Positions 55,842 to 64,000 of a DNA stretch of 64,000 bases are shown here, piece after piece (position 1 is the first letter of the stretch; every line of letters begins with the position of its first letter). The DNA is from JAZGGS01 sp963764825 (GTDB taxonomy: Bacteria; Bacteroidota; Ignavibacteria; Ignavibacteriales; Ignavibacteriaceae), in the NCBI GenBank assembly GCA_963764825.1, contig CAVXUA010000009.1:124001-188000 (forward strand), in the 5' to 3' direction. The notes below the pieces were generated by a model. The model worked only from the letters and a program-made list of their open reading frames with translations, was not told the DNA's origin and did no database searches. A program made the translations under genes and the position numbers.

Positions 55842-56735
55842 TTATGTAATTGCAGTTGCGGGAAACTTATACAACTCATTTTTGAGATCAAAATTTCCAA
55901 GGATAAACAAACCGTTATCTTCATTGAAAGTTTCATCGTACTTAAATTTAAGCTGATCAGGTGGGAAATAGAATTTTACAGAATTTATCTCACTTGATCC
56001 TATAACTTTAGGCAGCGTGGAATCTAAATCAAAATACTTTCTGCAGATGATTTCATAAATATGTAACTGCCGGTTCTTTTCCTTCATAATAAATATTGCA
56101 TCTTCATCTTTAAGATGATATAAATTTTCGCGATAGATATTTAAAATGTTCCACATTGTTATGAATCCGTAATTCTTCGCACCAAATATTTTTGTTATTT
56201 CCACCCGTTTATTTATTAAATCCTGCAGCATAATAAAATCAGATTCATTTTGGATGTTTAATTTCCTGGCAGCTGGTTTAGGTTCAGGAATATTTGATTG
56301 CAAGGCAAATACTTTCTCTTCAAATTTTTTAAAACCAAACTTCGGGTAAAATTCTAAAACCGTTTCGTTTGCAAATAATAAAAAAATATCAGTTTCTTTC
56401 GAATATTTATCAAGTACGTATTCCATTAATTTACGGGATAACCCTTTATTGCAATATTCCGGAAGCGTTCCAACGGCGCCAATTTGTATACCTCTTAAAT
56501 TTCTGCCTTCAACAATAATATTCATTACCGCAACAGATACGTTTGAAATTATTTTGCCATCTTTAATTAAAGAGATTGGGTTGCATTCATCTTTCCAGAA
56601 TCCTTTTGAATACCATTCTTTAAAATCAGCGCTAGGAAATATTATTGAAATGAAATTAAAATATTCATTCCTTAATAATTCAATATCTCTATATTTGTCA
56701 ACTATTTCCATTATTTCTGGTTGGTAAAATATCAT
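55842..56735 (-). CDS. GNAT family N-acetyltransferase
   Basis: 297 residues from ATG 56735; an in-frame ATG at 56783 is possible but lies further inside the upstream gene. The GNAT motif A is IGAVGTLPEYCNKGLSRKLMEYVLD near residue 95-120, followed by LFANETVLEFYPKFGFKKFEEK (motif B). The C-terminal half (about 150-297) is a longer domain of unknown role, as in Eis-like GNATs that carry a second domain. Substrate unknown. It overlaps the end of the upstream unknown gene by 38 bases, suggesting an operon. Confidence 0.78.
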   Translation of the reverse strand: MIFYQPEIMEIVDKYRDIELLRNEYFNFISIIFPSADFKEWYSKGFWKDECNPISLIKDGKIISNVSVAVMNIIVEGRNLRGIQIGAVGTLPEYCNKGLSRKLMEYVLDKYSKETDIFLLFANETVLEFYPKFGFKKFEEKVFALQSNIPEPKPAARKLNIQNESDFIMLQDLINKRVEITKIFGAKNYGFITMWNILNIYRENLYHLKDEDAIFIMKEKNRQLHIYEIICRKYFDLDSTLPKVIGSSEINSVKFYFPPDQLKFKYDETFNEDNGLFILGNFDLKNELYKFPATAIT

Positions 56736-57162
56736 TGAAATATACTTTTTCTGATCGTTTCCCAAATAAGTTCCAAAACACACAATGTTTTATTAGAAAA
56801 CCTTTCCATTCAGAACTTTCATAAATTTGTACATACCATTTATAAGGCTTATCATTTGATCGATGTTCAATGATTCGCATATTTTTAGTTAGCAATTCTC
56901 TTACAAATCCCATTGTCCATACTAGTCTTTCTTTGGATGCATCAAACTCATCGTGCCAACCTATATCTGTACCTATATAAATAGAATCATATTCATTATT
57001 CATATAAGAAACGATGATATCAAATCCTTCTGACGATTTTTTCTTAATAGTCACTTCCGTATTTTCACTATTCCATTGAAAATCCAGGTTAATTTCAGTT
57101 TCTAAACATTTATTAATGTATTCGTAGAAAATTTCTTAAGTTATGGGTTCAATATTTTTCAT
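56698..57162 (-). pseudogene. Unknown gene with an in-frame stop at codon 9
   Basis: From ATG 57162 the frame reads MKNIEPIT, a TAA stop (57138-57136), then without change of frame EIFYEYINKCLETEINLDFQWN and on to 56698. Translation could restart only at the GTG at 57054, losing 36 residues that look coding (118 residues remain). The protein is polar with a Trp-rich centre (IGTDIGWHDEF, DKPYKWYVQIYESSEWKG). I recognise no family. The GNAT gene overlaps its end. It is a nonsense mutation or a base-call error. Confidence 0.55.
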
Positions 57163-57281
57163 GACTTTTTGAATTGTATGATTAATTCACTCCATTCTGA
57201 ATCATCCATATCATTCCCTCAAGTTCTTTTTCAAGACTATAATATTAAAAATTTTTATCGGACGTTTACAAACTCTAAGCT

Positions 57282-58070
57282 TTAAGCGATTAGCTCACCC
57301 TTAATTACAGTTCTTGCTGTCCCTTTTAACAATAGTCTTTTATTTTCGAGTAATTCACATTCAATAAAACCAGGTCTGTAAGAAGCCTGCAAACCGGTTA
57401 GAATATTTTTGTTAAGTTTCTTCCCCCAGTATGGTGCAAGATAACAATGTGCCGAGCCGGTAACCGGGTCTTCGTTAATTCCCAAATTAGGAGCAAACAT
57501 TCTCGATACAAAATCATATTTTTTATTTCTTGCTTGCGCTGTTATGATCACACTTTTTTGCAGTTGCTTCAGCAAATCAAAATCTGGTTTATAATTTATT
57601 ACAACATCTTCATTTTCAACTTCTACTAAATAATCTGTATCATCGCATCCATAAAATTTATTTTTATACCGAATGCTTTTTGAATGACCTCATTATTGTC
57701 AGTTGGTGTAATTAACATTTGAGGAAAATTCATAACTATCATACCATTTTCATAACTTATATCTAGGGAACCTCTTTCGCTTGTGGAAAATTTAATCGGG
57801 GAATCTTTATTAACAAAATTATGCTCCCATAAAATATGCGCTGATGCTAAAGTTGCATGTCCGCATAAAGGAACTTCAGTTGCTGGGGTAAACCACCGGA
57901 TAGAAAATGAATCACCTTGTCTTTAAAACAAATGAAGTTTCAGATAGGTTAACTTCTTTAGCGATATTTTGCATCAATCGATCATCAATTTCATTATCAA
58001 GAATGCAAACACCAGCCGGATTTCCTGAAAAAGGTGTTTTTGTAAATGCATCAACAATGTAGATGTTCAT
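57282..58070 (-). pseudogene. PhzF family phenazine biosynthesis-like isomerase, two frameshifts
   Basis: Joined, about 262 residues, the normal PhzF length. The start MNIYIVDAFTKTPFSGNPAGVCIL (with the GNPAG motif) runs to FVLK; one extra base at 57920 then hides QGDSFSIRWFTPATEVPLCGHATLASAHIL (CGHATLAS motif). A missing base near 57656-57665 hides FYGCDDTDYLVEVENED; the last frame has INEDPVTGSAHCYLAPYW (DPVTGSAH motif) to 57282. The PhzF fold is a diaminopimelate-epimerase-like isomerase; most homologues outside phenazine producers have unknown substrates. No phenazine genes are near. Confidence 0.82.
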
Positions 58071-58178
58071 TTGTATTCCTTTCTTAAAATTCAAATATTT
58101 CAATTAACGGCGTTGCATCTAACCCAGTTTACCCTGCTAAGTCGAAACCGCCCAGTTTGTCCTTTAAAAGTCTTACAA

Positions 58179-58201
58179 AGGCAAGTTTGGAATATTTGCC
58201 T
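58179..58201 (-). terminator. Possible terminator after mgtE
   Basis: A 6-bp stem AGGCAA / TTGCCT with an 11-base loop, followed on the minus strand by TTGTAAGACTTTT. It lies 15 bases after the mgtE stop at 58216. Weak stem and poor T-run. Confidence 0.35.
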
Positions 58202-58215
58202 GACAGTGTCTTACA

Positions 58216-59580
58216 CTACATACCTCCAAGATTTGGCAAAACTGCCGCAGCAAAACTCAGTACAAAAAAGAAACCACACATATCAGTAACTGTCGTTAAC
58301 AGCGGACTGGATACTAACGCAGGATCAAGTTTCAATCGTTTCAGTATGAGTGGTAATATACCACCGAGTGTAACCGAAACTAGCGTATTTGCTGCTAATG
58401 CACCACCGACCACAATCCCAAGCCAAAGGTTTTCCTTCCAGAAAAATGCAACTCCGCCAAGAAGCAGACCAAGTACAACACCATTAATGATACCGACTTT
58501 AGCCTCCTTTGCCACCACCCAAAGCAGTTCGCCAGGACGGACCAAACCAAGAGCAAGTTCACGCATGGAAACCGCAACAGCCTGGTTGCCTGAACATCCG
58601 CTCATATCACTTACCATGGGTAGAAAAACCGCAAGAGTTATGACCGCTGCGAGAGTATCCTGATACATTGCGATAACACTTGCAGCAATGATATTTAGAA
58701 CTATATTCAAACTCAGCCAGGACAACCGACGACCGGAACGGGAAAATAACGGCATAGTTCGAAACTCCTCGCCGCCAACAATACCACTTAACCGTAGAAA
58801 AGTTTTTGTTTTCTGCTTACTAACCGCTTCCTCGATCGCACGCGGTAGTACAACTCCAACTAACCGCTGATTATCATCGACAACCGGTACGCCGAACAGG
58901 TGATTCTCTTCGAAAAACTCTTGAAGTTCTGAAAGTGTAGCCTTATCAGACACCCTGAGAGGTGAAGAGATCATTACCTGGGCGAGCAGCGTCTCTCGGG
59001 CAGGAAAAAGCAAGTCATTGAGTCGAAGGACACCGGTTAGTTTATCTTCGTGGTCAATAACATAAAAATACTGAACATTGTAATCGATATATTTACTTCG
59101 GTTGATCTGCAGGTCACTGAGCACATCCTGTATTGTATGGTCGATTTTATAAACAAGAAACTCAGAAATCATCAGTCCGCCAGCACAGTCTGTTGCGTAC
59201 TCCAACAACATTCGCGCTTCTTTGGCGTCTTCCCTGGTCATTTTTGACAGAATTGCCTGGCTTGTATCTTCATCCATTTCGCCAAGCACATCAACAAGAT
59301 GATCGCTGGTCATCTCCTCCATGATAGCTGCAGCTTGTTCCGAAGGCATATCCTCTATTAAATCTGCAGCTTGTTCATCTGAAATATCCTCAATCATGTC
59401 GGCAGCATCTTCGGGCTTGAGAAGGCTGATCAAACGATGCTGTTCATCTTCTGTTAGACGGGAAATAGCTCTGGCAGTTTGTGATGGACTGAGAGCTTCG
59501 ATAAACTTTGTTAAATCGACGCTGTTTCCTGCATCGATAAGTTCACTGAGCGTATCCCAGGGGGTTGTTACAGCACTCAT
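58216..59580 (-). CDS. mgtE: Magnesium transporter MgtE
   Basis: 454 residues. The acidic N-terminal MgtE_N superhelix (about 20-125, SEQAAAIMEEMTSDHLVDVLGEMD), a pair of CBS domains (about 130-255) and five membrane helices (about 280-450) with FLPMVSDMSGCSGNQAVAVSM, the pore motif with the Mg-binding Asp, are all present. It is a Mg2+-gated Mg2+ channel. The gene has a strong Shine-Dalgarno (AGAGAGG), a clearly higher GC content than its neighbours and richer codons, so it may be recently acquired. No M-box or other Mg riboswitch is evident in the leader. Confidence 0.96.
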   Translation of the reverse strand: MSAVTTPWDTLSELIDAGNSVDLTKFIEALSPSQTARAISRLTEDEQHRLISLLKPEDAADMIEDISDEQAADLIEDMPSEQAAAIMEEMTSDHLVDVLGEMDEDTSQAILSKMTREDAKEARMLLEYATDCAGGLMISEFLVYKIDHTIQDVLSDLQINRSKYIDYNVQYFYVIDHEDKLTGVLRLNDLLFPARETLLAQVMISSPLRVSDKATLSELQEFFEENHLFGVPVVDDNQRLVGVVLPRAIEEAVSKQKTKTFLRLSGIVGGEEFRTMPLFSRSGRRLSWLSLNIVLNIIAASVIAMYQDTLAAVITLAVFLPMVSDMSGCSGNQAVAVSMRELALGLVRPGELLWVVAKEAKVGIINGVVLGLLLGGVAFFWKENLWLGIVVGGALAANTLVSVTLGGILPLILKRLKLDPALVSSPLLTTVTDMCGFFFVLSFAAAVLPNLGGM

Positions 59581-59836
59581 AAATAACCTCTCTAAATTGT
59601 AGCAATAAATACATGACTCCGCGCAGAGCGAGAAGGCGATATCCTTTTTTTATAAATTTAAAGTGTAAATGAACGTCAGTCTACATTATTAAGTATGAGT
59701 TCCTCAGATAAACCTACTGACCAGAGGTTGAATATACTGTGACTAACTTTCTTCTTAGTACAGTATGTAAGTTAATAAATTATTAAGAACACTTAGAACA
59801 AAATCACTAGCAAAAACAAAATGCCAAAATTATCAA

Positions 59837-59900
59837 ATCACCGAACTGCAATAGCCAGTCCGTTTCTGGCGGAGCGGTCGCTTTGAGTTGCGTGTTATAT
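59837..59900. repeat. Imperfect palindrome resembling an integron attC recombination site
   Basis: On the plus strand AACT-G-CAA (59844-59851) pairs with TTG-AGTT (59883-59889), leaving one unpaired G, as attC sites have extrahelical bases. Inside, GCCAG (59854-59858) pairs with CTGGC (59866-59870). Outside, the end GTTAT (59894-59898) pairs with ATCAC (59837-59841) with one mismatch. It is GC-rich in AT-rich surroundings and lies 11 bases after the stop of the DUF4826 gene. The end boxes match the attC consensus only partly, so this may be a degenerate or chance site. No integrase gene is in the window. Confidence 0.35.
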
Positions 59901-59911
59901 TGTGTTTTCTA

Positions 59912-60349
59912 TTAAATAAATAATTCATTTTCAATAATCTTTTCATCAATCCATTTTAAAAACAATCTTGCTCTTTTTTTTAGTAATAAACCCATCTCTT
60001 TTAATTGCTTTGGTTCTTGTGATTCACCGATGGGTAATTCAGGATGTTGTTTGCCTTTTAATAAATATTTAGAAATTTCTAACCAACGTGTAGCAAAAAG
60101 TTTTACTGCGTCTGAAGTTTTTATAATATTTTCATTTTGAATATAACCTGTAGGAAGGTCACCGCTTATAACCCACAAATCTGGTTTTATATGCCAGACA
60201 GAACTATACGGCACTAAGAACCAATTTACTTCTGGCATATCTGTAAAACTTATTGACTCATCTGAAAGGTATCTTTGTGCATTTTCTTTTTGGTCAACAA
60301 GCCAAGCTAGTTTTATATTCGGGTCATCGTAATTTTCCGAAGATTCCAT
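59912..60349 (-). CDS. DUF4826 family protein, cassette-like
   Basis: About 145 residues from ATG 60349 (an in-frame TTG at 60367 is less likely). It matches DUF4826 in outline: YDDPNIKLAWLVDQKENAQRYL, VNWFLVPYSSVWHIKP, LWVISGDLPTGYIQ, AVKLFATRWLEISKYLLKGKQHPELPIG and a C-terminal LLLKKRARLFLKWIDE. The function is unknown. As I recall, the family is frequent in integron gene cassettes and small mobile islands. Here it is a solitary gene with short flanks next to the attC-like palindrome, consistent with a cassette. It reads leftwards, towards that site. Confidence 0.75.
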   Translation of the reverse strand: MESSENYDDPNIKLAWLVDQKENAQRYLSDESISFTDMPEVNWFLVPYSSVWHIKPDLWVISGDLPTGYIQNENIIKTSDAVKLFATRWLEISKYLLKGKQHPELPIGESQEPKQLKEMGLLLKKRARLFLKWIDEKIIENELFI

Positions 60350-60632
60350 TTCTTTTCCTGTAAGCAATATAACCTTGGCTTATACTGATTTAAAGTTATC
60401 ATACTTGTTTTTTACTGTCTAATATTGTATCAATAATGTAATAAATTTTCTTCATAATCACCTCTTAAAAATTGAATTCAAATGCGAATACGATTGGCAT
60501 TCATTAAAAATCCGCTATGTTATCTTTTGCTCTCCGAATAATAAATTCCCTTCTTTCTTGCATTTATTGTTAATAATTGGCATTTTTTTCTCTAATTAAT
60601 CAAATTATTTTATTTATCAATCATTTCGGTTT

Positions 60633-62653
60633 ATGGCAGAAGAAAATTCCAGCACTAACAACACAACAAAATTTAAAACATATATCTCTCCAAAAGATTT
60701 CATCCCTGAGTTTACACTTAAGGCAATAATACTAGGTGCGGTTTTCGGGATAATTTTTGGCGCTGCAACTGTTTACCTTGGTTTAAAAGTTGGATTAACG
60801 GTAAGCGCTTCAATTCCAATTGCAGTTTTGGCAATTTCTATCTTTAGTAAGATTGGAAAATCAACAATCCTTGAGAATAATATTGTGCAGACAATAGGTT
60901 CTGCAGGCGAATCGGTTGCAGCTGGAGTTGTTTTTACTATCCCCGCATTAATCTTTTTGCCCGGCGGAGGAAATTATTTTAATTACCTGCAGGTTTTCCT
61001 CCTTGCTCTGGTTGGCGGAATTCTCGGCGTACTATTTATGATCCCGCTAAGACGGTCTTTAATCGTTAAAGAACATGGTAATCTTCCTTATCCCGAAGGA
61101 ACTGCTTGTGCAGATGTTTTGATTGCTGGAGAAAAAGGCGGCAGCTTGGCAAAGCGGGTTTATTATGGCTTGGGTATTGCATTCCTTTACAAGCTTTTAA
61201 TGTCAGTTATAGGATTGTGGAAAGATGTTCCCACATATGTGTTCAGCAGAAAATCAGATTTGCCAAACGGAACCATCAACGGCGAAATTACTCCCGAACT
61301 GTTAGGTGTTGGTTACATAATAGGACCAAAAATTGCAGGAATAATGGTTGCAGGCGGAGTGCTTAGCTGGCTCGTTTTAATTCCGCTTATAACTTTAATT
61401 GGCGATAGCATGCTTAATGTTTTTCCCCCTGCAACAAAACTTATTTCGCAAATGTCTGCCAGCGAAATTTGGTCTAACTATATTCGCTACATAGGTGCGG
61501 GAGCTGTAACGTTTGGAGGAATTGTAACTTTAATAAGATCTTTTCCAACTATCATTAGCGCGTTCAGAGATTCATTTAAAATTTAAAAGATAACCGAGCC
61601 GGCGGCAAACAGGAAAAGATTAGAACTGAAAGAGATATTCCATTGGTTTTTGTTCTTGCTGGATCCGTTCTATTAGTAATTTTTATGGCAGTGATTCCTT
61701 CGATTCCCACAAATCTTTTATCATCAGTTTTAATAATCATTTTCGGATTTTTCTTTGTTACGGTTTCATCGCGTATAGTTGGGCTAATCGGCGCATCATC
61801 AAACCCAATTTCGGGAATGACTATTGCAACGCTTATGGCCACAGCACTAATTTTTGTTGGAGTTGGATGGACAGGAGATTTTTACCAGCCGGTTGCGCTT
61901 GTAGTTGGTTCAATTGTTTGTATTGCTGCAGCAATTGCCGGTGCAACATCACAGGATCTTAAAACCGGTTACATTATTGGCGCAACTCCTGTTAAACAGC
62001 AGCTTGGATTAATTATAGGAGTGCTTGCATCGGTTGCGGTAATTGGTTTTACAGTTTTAATGCTTCACAATGCTTTAGGAATTGGTTCGAGTAATCTTCC
62101 TGCGCCGCAAGCCACATTAATGGCTACGGTTATAAAAGGATTGTTAAGCCAAAATCTTCCGTGGGGATTGGTGATTGTTGGAATGGGAATTGCCGCAGTT
62201 ATGGAGTTAAGCGGCGTTCGTTCCTTACCTTTTGCCGTTGGTGCTTATCTTCCGCTATCTGTTAGCTCACCAATTTTTATGGGCGGGTTAATAAAATTAA
62301 TTGTAGATAAGAAGAAGAATAAGAAAGAGGAAGAATCAGATATCGGACCCGGCGCACTATTCAGCTCAGGACTAATTGCGGGCGGCGCATTAACCGGAAT
62401 TTTAGTTGCGGCGTTAATGGGTATAACCTCGAGCGTTGATGCTGCGGGTAACGATATTTCAGTTCTTGATAAAATACATCTCTTTTTTCTGAATATCTTT
62501 CCCGTTAGTACCGAAGGTGCAGCGAGCATTGTTGAATACCTGGAAGAAAATGTTTTGTTCGGCGGAGTGGATCTTTACTCTGCTGTTATCTTTTTTGTAC
62601 TTGCAGCAATACTTTTTAAATTTGCGATGACTAAAAACAGTAACGGCAGTTAG
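60633..62653 (+). pseudogene. OPT family oligopeptide transporter, frameshifted
   Basis: About 673 residues when joined. The first frame (to 61586) has FIPEFTLKAIILGAVFGIIFGAATVYLGLKVGLTVSASIP and the hallmark NLPYPEGTACADVLIAGE; the second (to 62653) continues with further membrane helices (VFVLAGSVLLVIFMAVIPSI, ISGMTIATLMATALIFVGVGW, GIAAVMELSGVRSLPFAVGAYLPLS). Adding one A in the run at 61578-61581 joins FRDSFKNLKDNRAGGKQEKIRTERDIPLVF. OPT proteins import oligopeptides or metal chelates at the inner membrane; substrate unknown. One missing base is the only defect. Confidence 0.85.
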
Positions 62654-62773
62654 GTTACAATTCCTTAACAGGTTTTACTATAACCAAAACGAAGTTGTTA
62701 GTTGGTGTTTTGATAAGAAATTCTTAAACTTTAATAATTCAAAAAAATATATTAACATTAAGTGAGGTACTTA

Positions 62774-63481
62774 GTGAAGAATCTTTTTACTTTGATTGTT
62801 GTAGCGGGGATACTATTAATAAGCTATACACCAGATTCTAAAGCACAGGATGATTGTTGTGGTGTCGGCTCAATATTTTCATCTCTTATGCAAAGCGGTA
62901 TTTTTGGCGGTTACGGAATTCAAATGTACGGTGCTGAAGGATTAAACGAAGTTTTACCTTCTGAAGTGGGATTTAAAGATTATGGAACAGCAATGGGATG
63001 GAGAGTTGGAGCTAACATTATCCAGCTTCAACGTAGTCAGATATTGATGGGTCTTAAGTTTTATTACCAGCAGATGACTGAAACGCAGGATGTAATCGGA
63101 CAGGAGATAAAATTAAACCTGACGCAATTTAATCTTGGAATGAGCTTCTCCTACATCATTAATAATAGTTTCGATATTCGAATATTTGATGCAATGATTT
63201 CCTGGACAAACGCTGAACTGACAAACGCAGTGGAAGGATTTGATGATCGTGTTTATAAATCTCCTGAAACAAATACCGGCTTTACATTTGATGCAGGGAT
63301 TGTATATTATCCTTTCCCTCCTTACGTCTCATTAGAAGTTCTCGGCGGGTATTCTATATTTTCTGTTGAAAAAGTAAATCTTGAGGAAGGTCAAAGCGGT
63401 CTCACAACTATTAACGATATAGTTGATGGTGGAGGGTTCTTTGCAGTTGCTGTACTAACTGTTGGAATTCCTTTTAATTAG
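62774..63481 (+). CDS. Exported beta-barrel-like outer-membrane protein
   Basis: 235 residues from GTG 62774, which has GAGG seven bases before it; an in-frame GTG lies upstream at 62762. A signal peptide (LFTLIVVAGILLI...SKAQ) is followed by a mature protein beginning DDCCGVGSIF with strands (GLKFYYQQMTE, FNLGMSFSYI, FTFDAGIVYYPFPPYVSLEVLGGY) fitting a 10-12-stranded outer-membrane barrel. The paired cysteines at the mature N-terminus are unusual. The next gene is a paralogue; both may arise from tandem duplication. Confidence 0.7.
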   Translation: MKNLFTLIVVAGILLISYTPDSKAQDDCCGVGSIFSSLMQSGIFGGYGIQMYGAEGLNEVLPSEVGFKDYGTAMGWRVGANIIQLQRSQILMGLKFYYQQMTETQDVIGQEIKLNLTQFNLGMSFSYIINNSFDIRIFDAMISWTNAELTNAVEGFDDRVYKSPETNTGFTFDAGIVYYPFPPYVSLEVLGGYSIFSVEKVNLEEGQSGLTTINDIVDGGGFFAVAVLTVGIPFN

Positions 63482-63581
63482 GATTATTTACAAGTTATTA
63501 TACTATGATATAGTTGAGTGTAGAAAGATTTTGAATATTTGAATCTTAATCCTGTAGAGATTTTTGAGGTGCTTTTAAGCT

Positions 63582-64000
63582 ATGCAGATAAAAAAATTAT
63601 TTTATTCTATACTGATTGCTTCTTTAATTCTGTTTGGTACGAATATCAATTCACAAACATTTGGCTTTGGATGCCTTGGTTTTGTGGGTGGATACGGTGG
63701 CTATACTTACCAACAATTTGATGCAACAGGGTTAAATGAGTTTGTCCGGCAATTTAACGAAGCAAAAGCATTAACACTTCAGTCTGATTTAAAAGAGTTT
63801 AAATACGCCACCGGTTACAGGGTCGGGATCAACATTTTTAGGGCTTCATTCGAAGGGGGATTCATGGTTACTGCAAAAGGATATTATCAATCACTCGGAA
63901 AAAAAAGCGAAGTAACTGAAAATATTCCGGAAGGAACAACTAATTACTCTTTCGATCTCGATTTAAAAAATTGGGCAATTGGTTTTGATGTTGGAATTAA
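63582..64000 (+). CDS. Paralogous outer-membrane protein, cut by the window end
   Basis: ATG at 63582 opens a frame that runs to the window edge (at least 139 residues). It has a signal peptide (MQIKKLFYSILIASLILFG, ending NINSQ) and GCLGFVGGYGGYTYQQFDATGLNEFVRQF, similar in place and wording to GVGSIF...GGYGIQMYGAEGLNEVL of the preceding protein. The strands ATGYRVGINIFRASFEGG and MVTAKGYYQSLG follow the same plan. It is 100 bases after that gene on the same strand. Partial, C-terminus not seen. Confidence 0.7.
   Translation, partial: MQIKKLFYSILIASLILFGTNINSQTFGFGCLGFVGGYGGYTYQQFDATGLNEFVRQFNEAKALTLQSDLKEFKYATGYRVGINIFRASFEGGFMVTAKGYYQSLGKKSEVTENIPEGTTNYSFDLDLKNWAIGFDVGI

Noticed and set aside
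56736..56783. ATG at 56783 as start of the GNAT protein at 55842
   Set aside because: The extra 16 residues (MCFGTYLG...) lie wholly inside the upstream gene in another frame; ATG 56735 fits the overlap better.
57282..58070. Phenazine biosynthesis locus
   Set aside because: Only a PhzF-like gene is present; no phzA-G genes are near and PhzF homologues are common in other contexts.
58157..58663. Plus-strand open frame of 168 codons over the mgtE end
   Set aside because: It is the antisense of mgtE, whose own protein is a full, conserved family member; the frame exists because of the higher GC content there.
59581..59836. Mg2+ riboswitch (M-box) upstream of mgtE
   Set aside because: A short GC-rich segment is present, but I see no M-box-like conserved helices or an expression-platform hairpin.
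1..64000. CRISPR arrays, tRNA or rRNA genes, insertion sequences, prophage
   Set aside because: No regularly spaced repeat, cloverleaf, transposase, integrase or phage structural gene was seen on either strand by reading; a tool search (tRNAscan-SE, ISEScan) would confirm this.

Overview
The window is AT-rich DNA from a member of the Bacteroidota/Chlorobi group, most likely Ignavibacteria. This rests on the C-terminal type IX secretion sorting tail of the protein at 40732-42313 (NYPNPFNPS motif followed by the KVYDMLGNEI type of segment), the many signal-peptide beta-barrel proteins, propeller/Y_Y_Y signalling proteins, weak Shine-Dalgarno sequences, and TlpA-like and BNR families typical of that lineage. 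It is chromosomal and mostly housekeeping. I see no rRNA, tRNA, CRISPR array, insertion sequence or prophage.

Layout. 0.1-3.4 kb: Na/phosphate symporter and a porin-like barrel. 3.4-5.5 kb: groES-groEL behind a perfect CIRCE operator. 5.6-7.2 kb: CPBP-family membrane protein and pdxJ. 7.3-10.5 kb: UDP-glucose dehydrogenase, a GNAT protein, DUF1579 protein and a small barrel. 10.7-14.2 kb: 1184-residue propeller sensor fused to a SpoIIE phosphatase. 14.5-20.2 kb: pyruvate dehydrogenase operon aceE-aceF-lpdA. 20.6-23.4 kb: membrane protein, ankyrin protein and a COG2403-type (cyclic 2,3-diphosphoglycerate synthetase-like) protein. 23.7-28.3 kb: M64 peptidase, ClC antiporter/channel and AMP nucleosidase. 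28.4-32.6 kb: PAP2 phosphatase, acidic exported protein and a two-component system. 32.7-39.0 kb: TlpA-like lipoprotein, MltF, YitT, lipoprotein and DUF2279 protein. 39.3-42.3 kb: octaheme cytochrome and T9SS-exported BNR protein. 42.5-45.7 kb: stomatin/NfeD pair, a second SpoIIE phosphatase, DUF1569 protein. 46.0-49.6 kb: 1221-residue protein with phosphoesterase-like, kinase-like and outer-membrane barrel regions. 49.7-55.0 kb: small metabolic genes, nitrilase and DEAD-box helicase. 55.1-58.1 kb: a decayed or badly sequenced stretch (acyltransferase, GNAT, unknown, PhzF). 58.2-60.4 kb: an mgtE of foreign composition and a DUF4826 gene beside an attC-like palindrome. 60.6-64.0 kb: OPT transporter and two paralogous outer-membrane proteins.

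Two things run through the window. First, about a dozen genes carry single-base indels, many in short A/T runs, where removing or adding one base restores a perfectly conserved protein. Reading these as assembly/sequencing errors is the simplest view, but true gene decay is not excluded, especially at 55-58 kb. Second, there is a strong envelope theme: barrels, lipoproteins, a T9SS cargo, lytic transglycosylase, two PP2C phosphatases and a two-component system beside an exported acidic protein.

The best candidate for undescribed biology is the 45978-49643 fusion protein, whose phosphoesterase motifs look degenerate and whose middle region has a CotH-kinase-like signature. Second is the possible solitary integron cassette at 59.84-60.35 kb.
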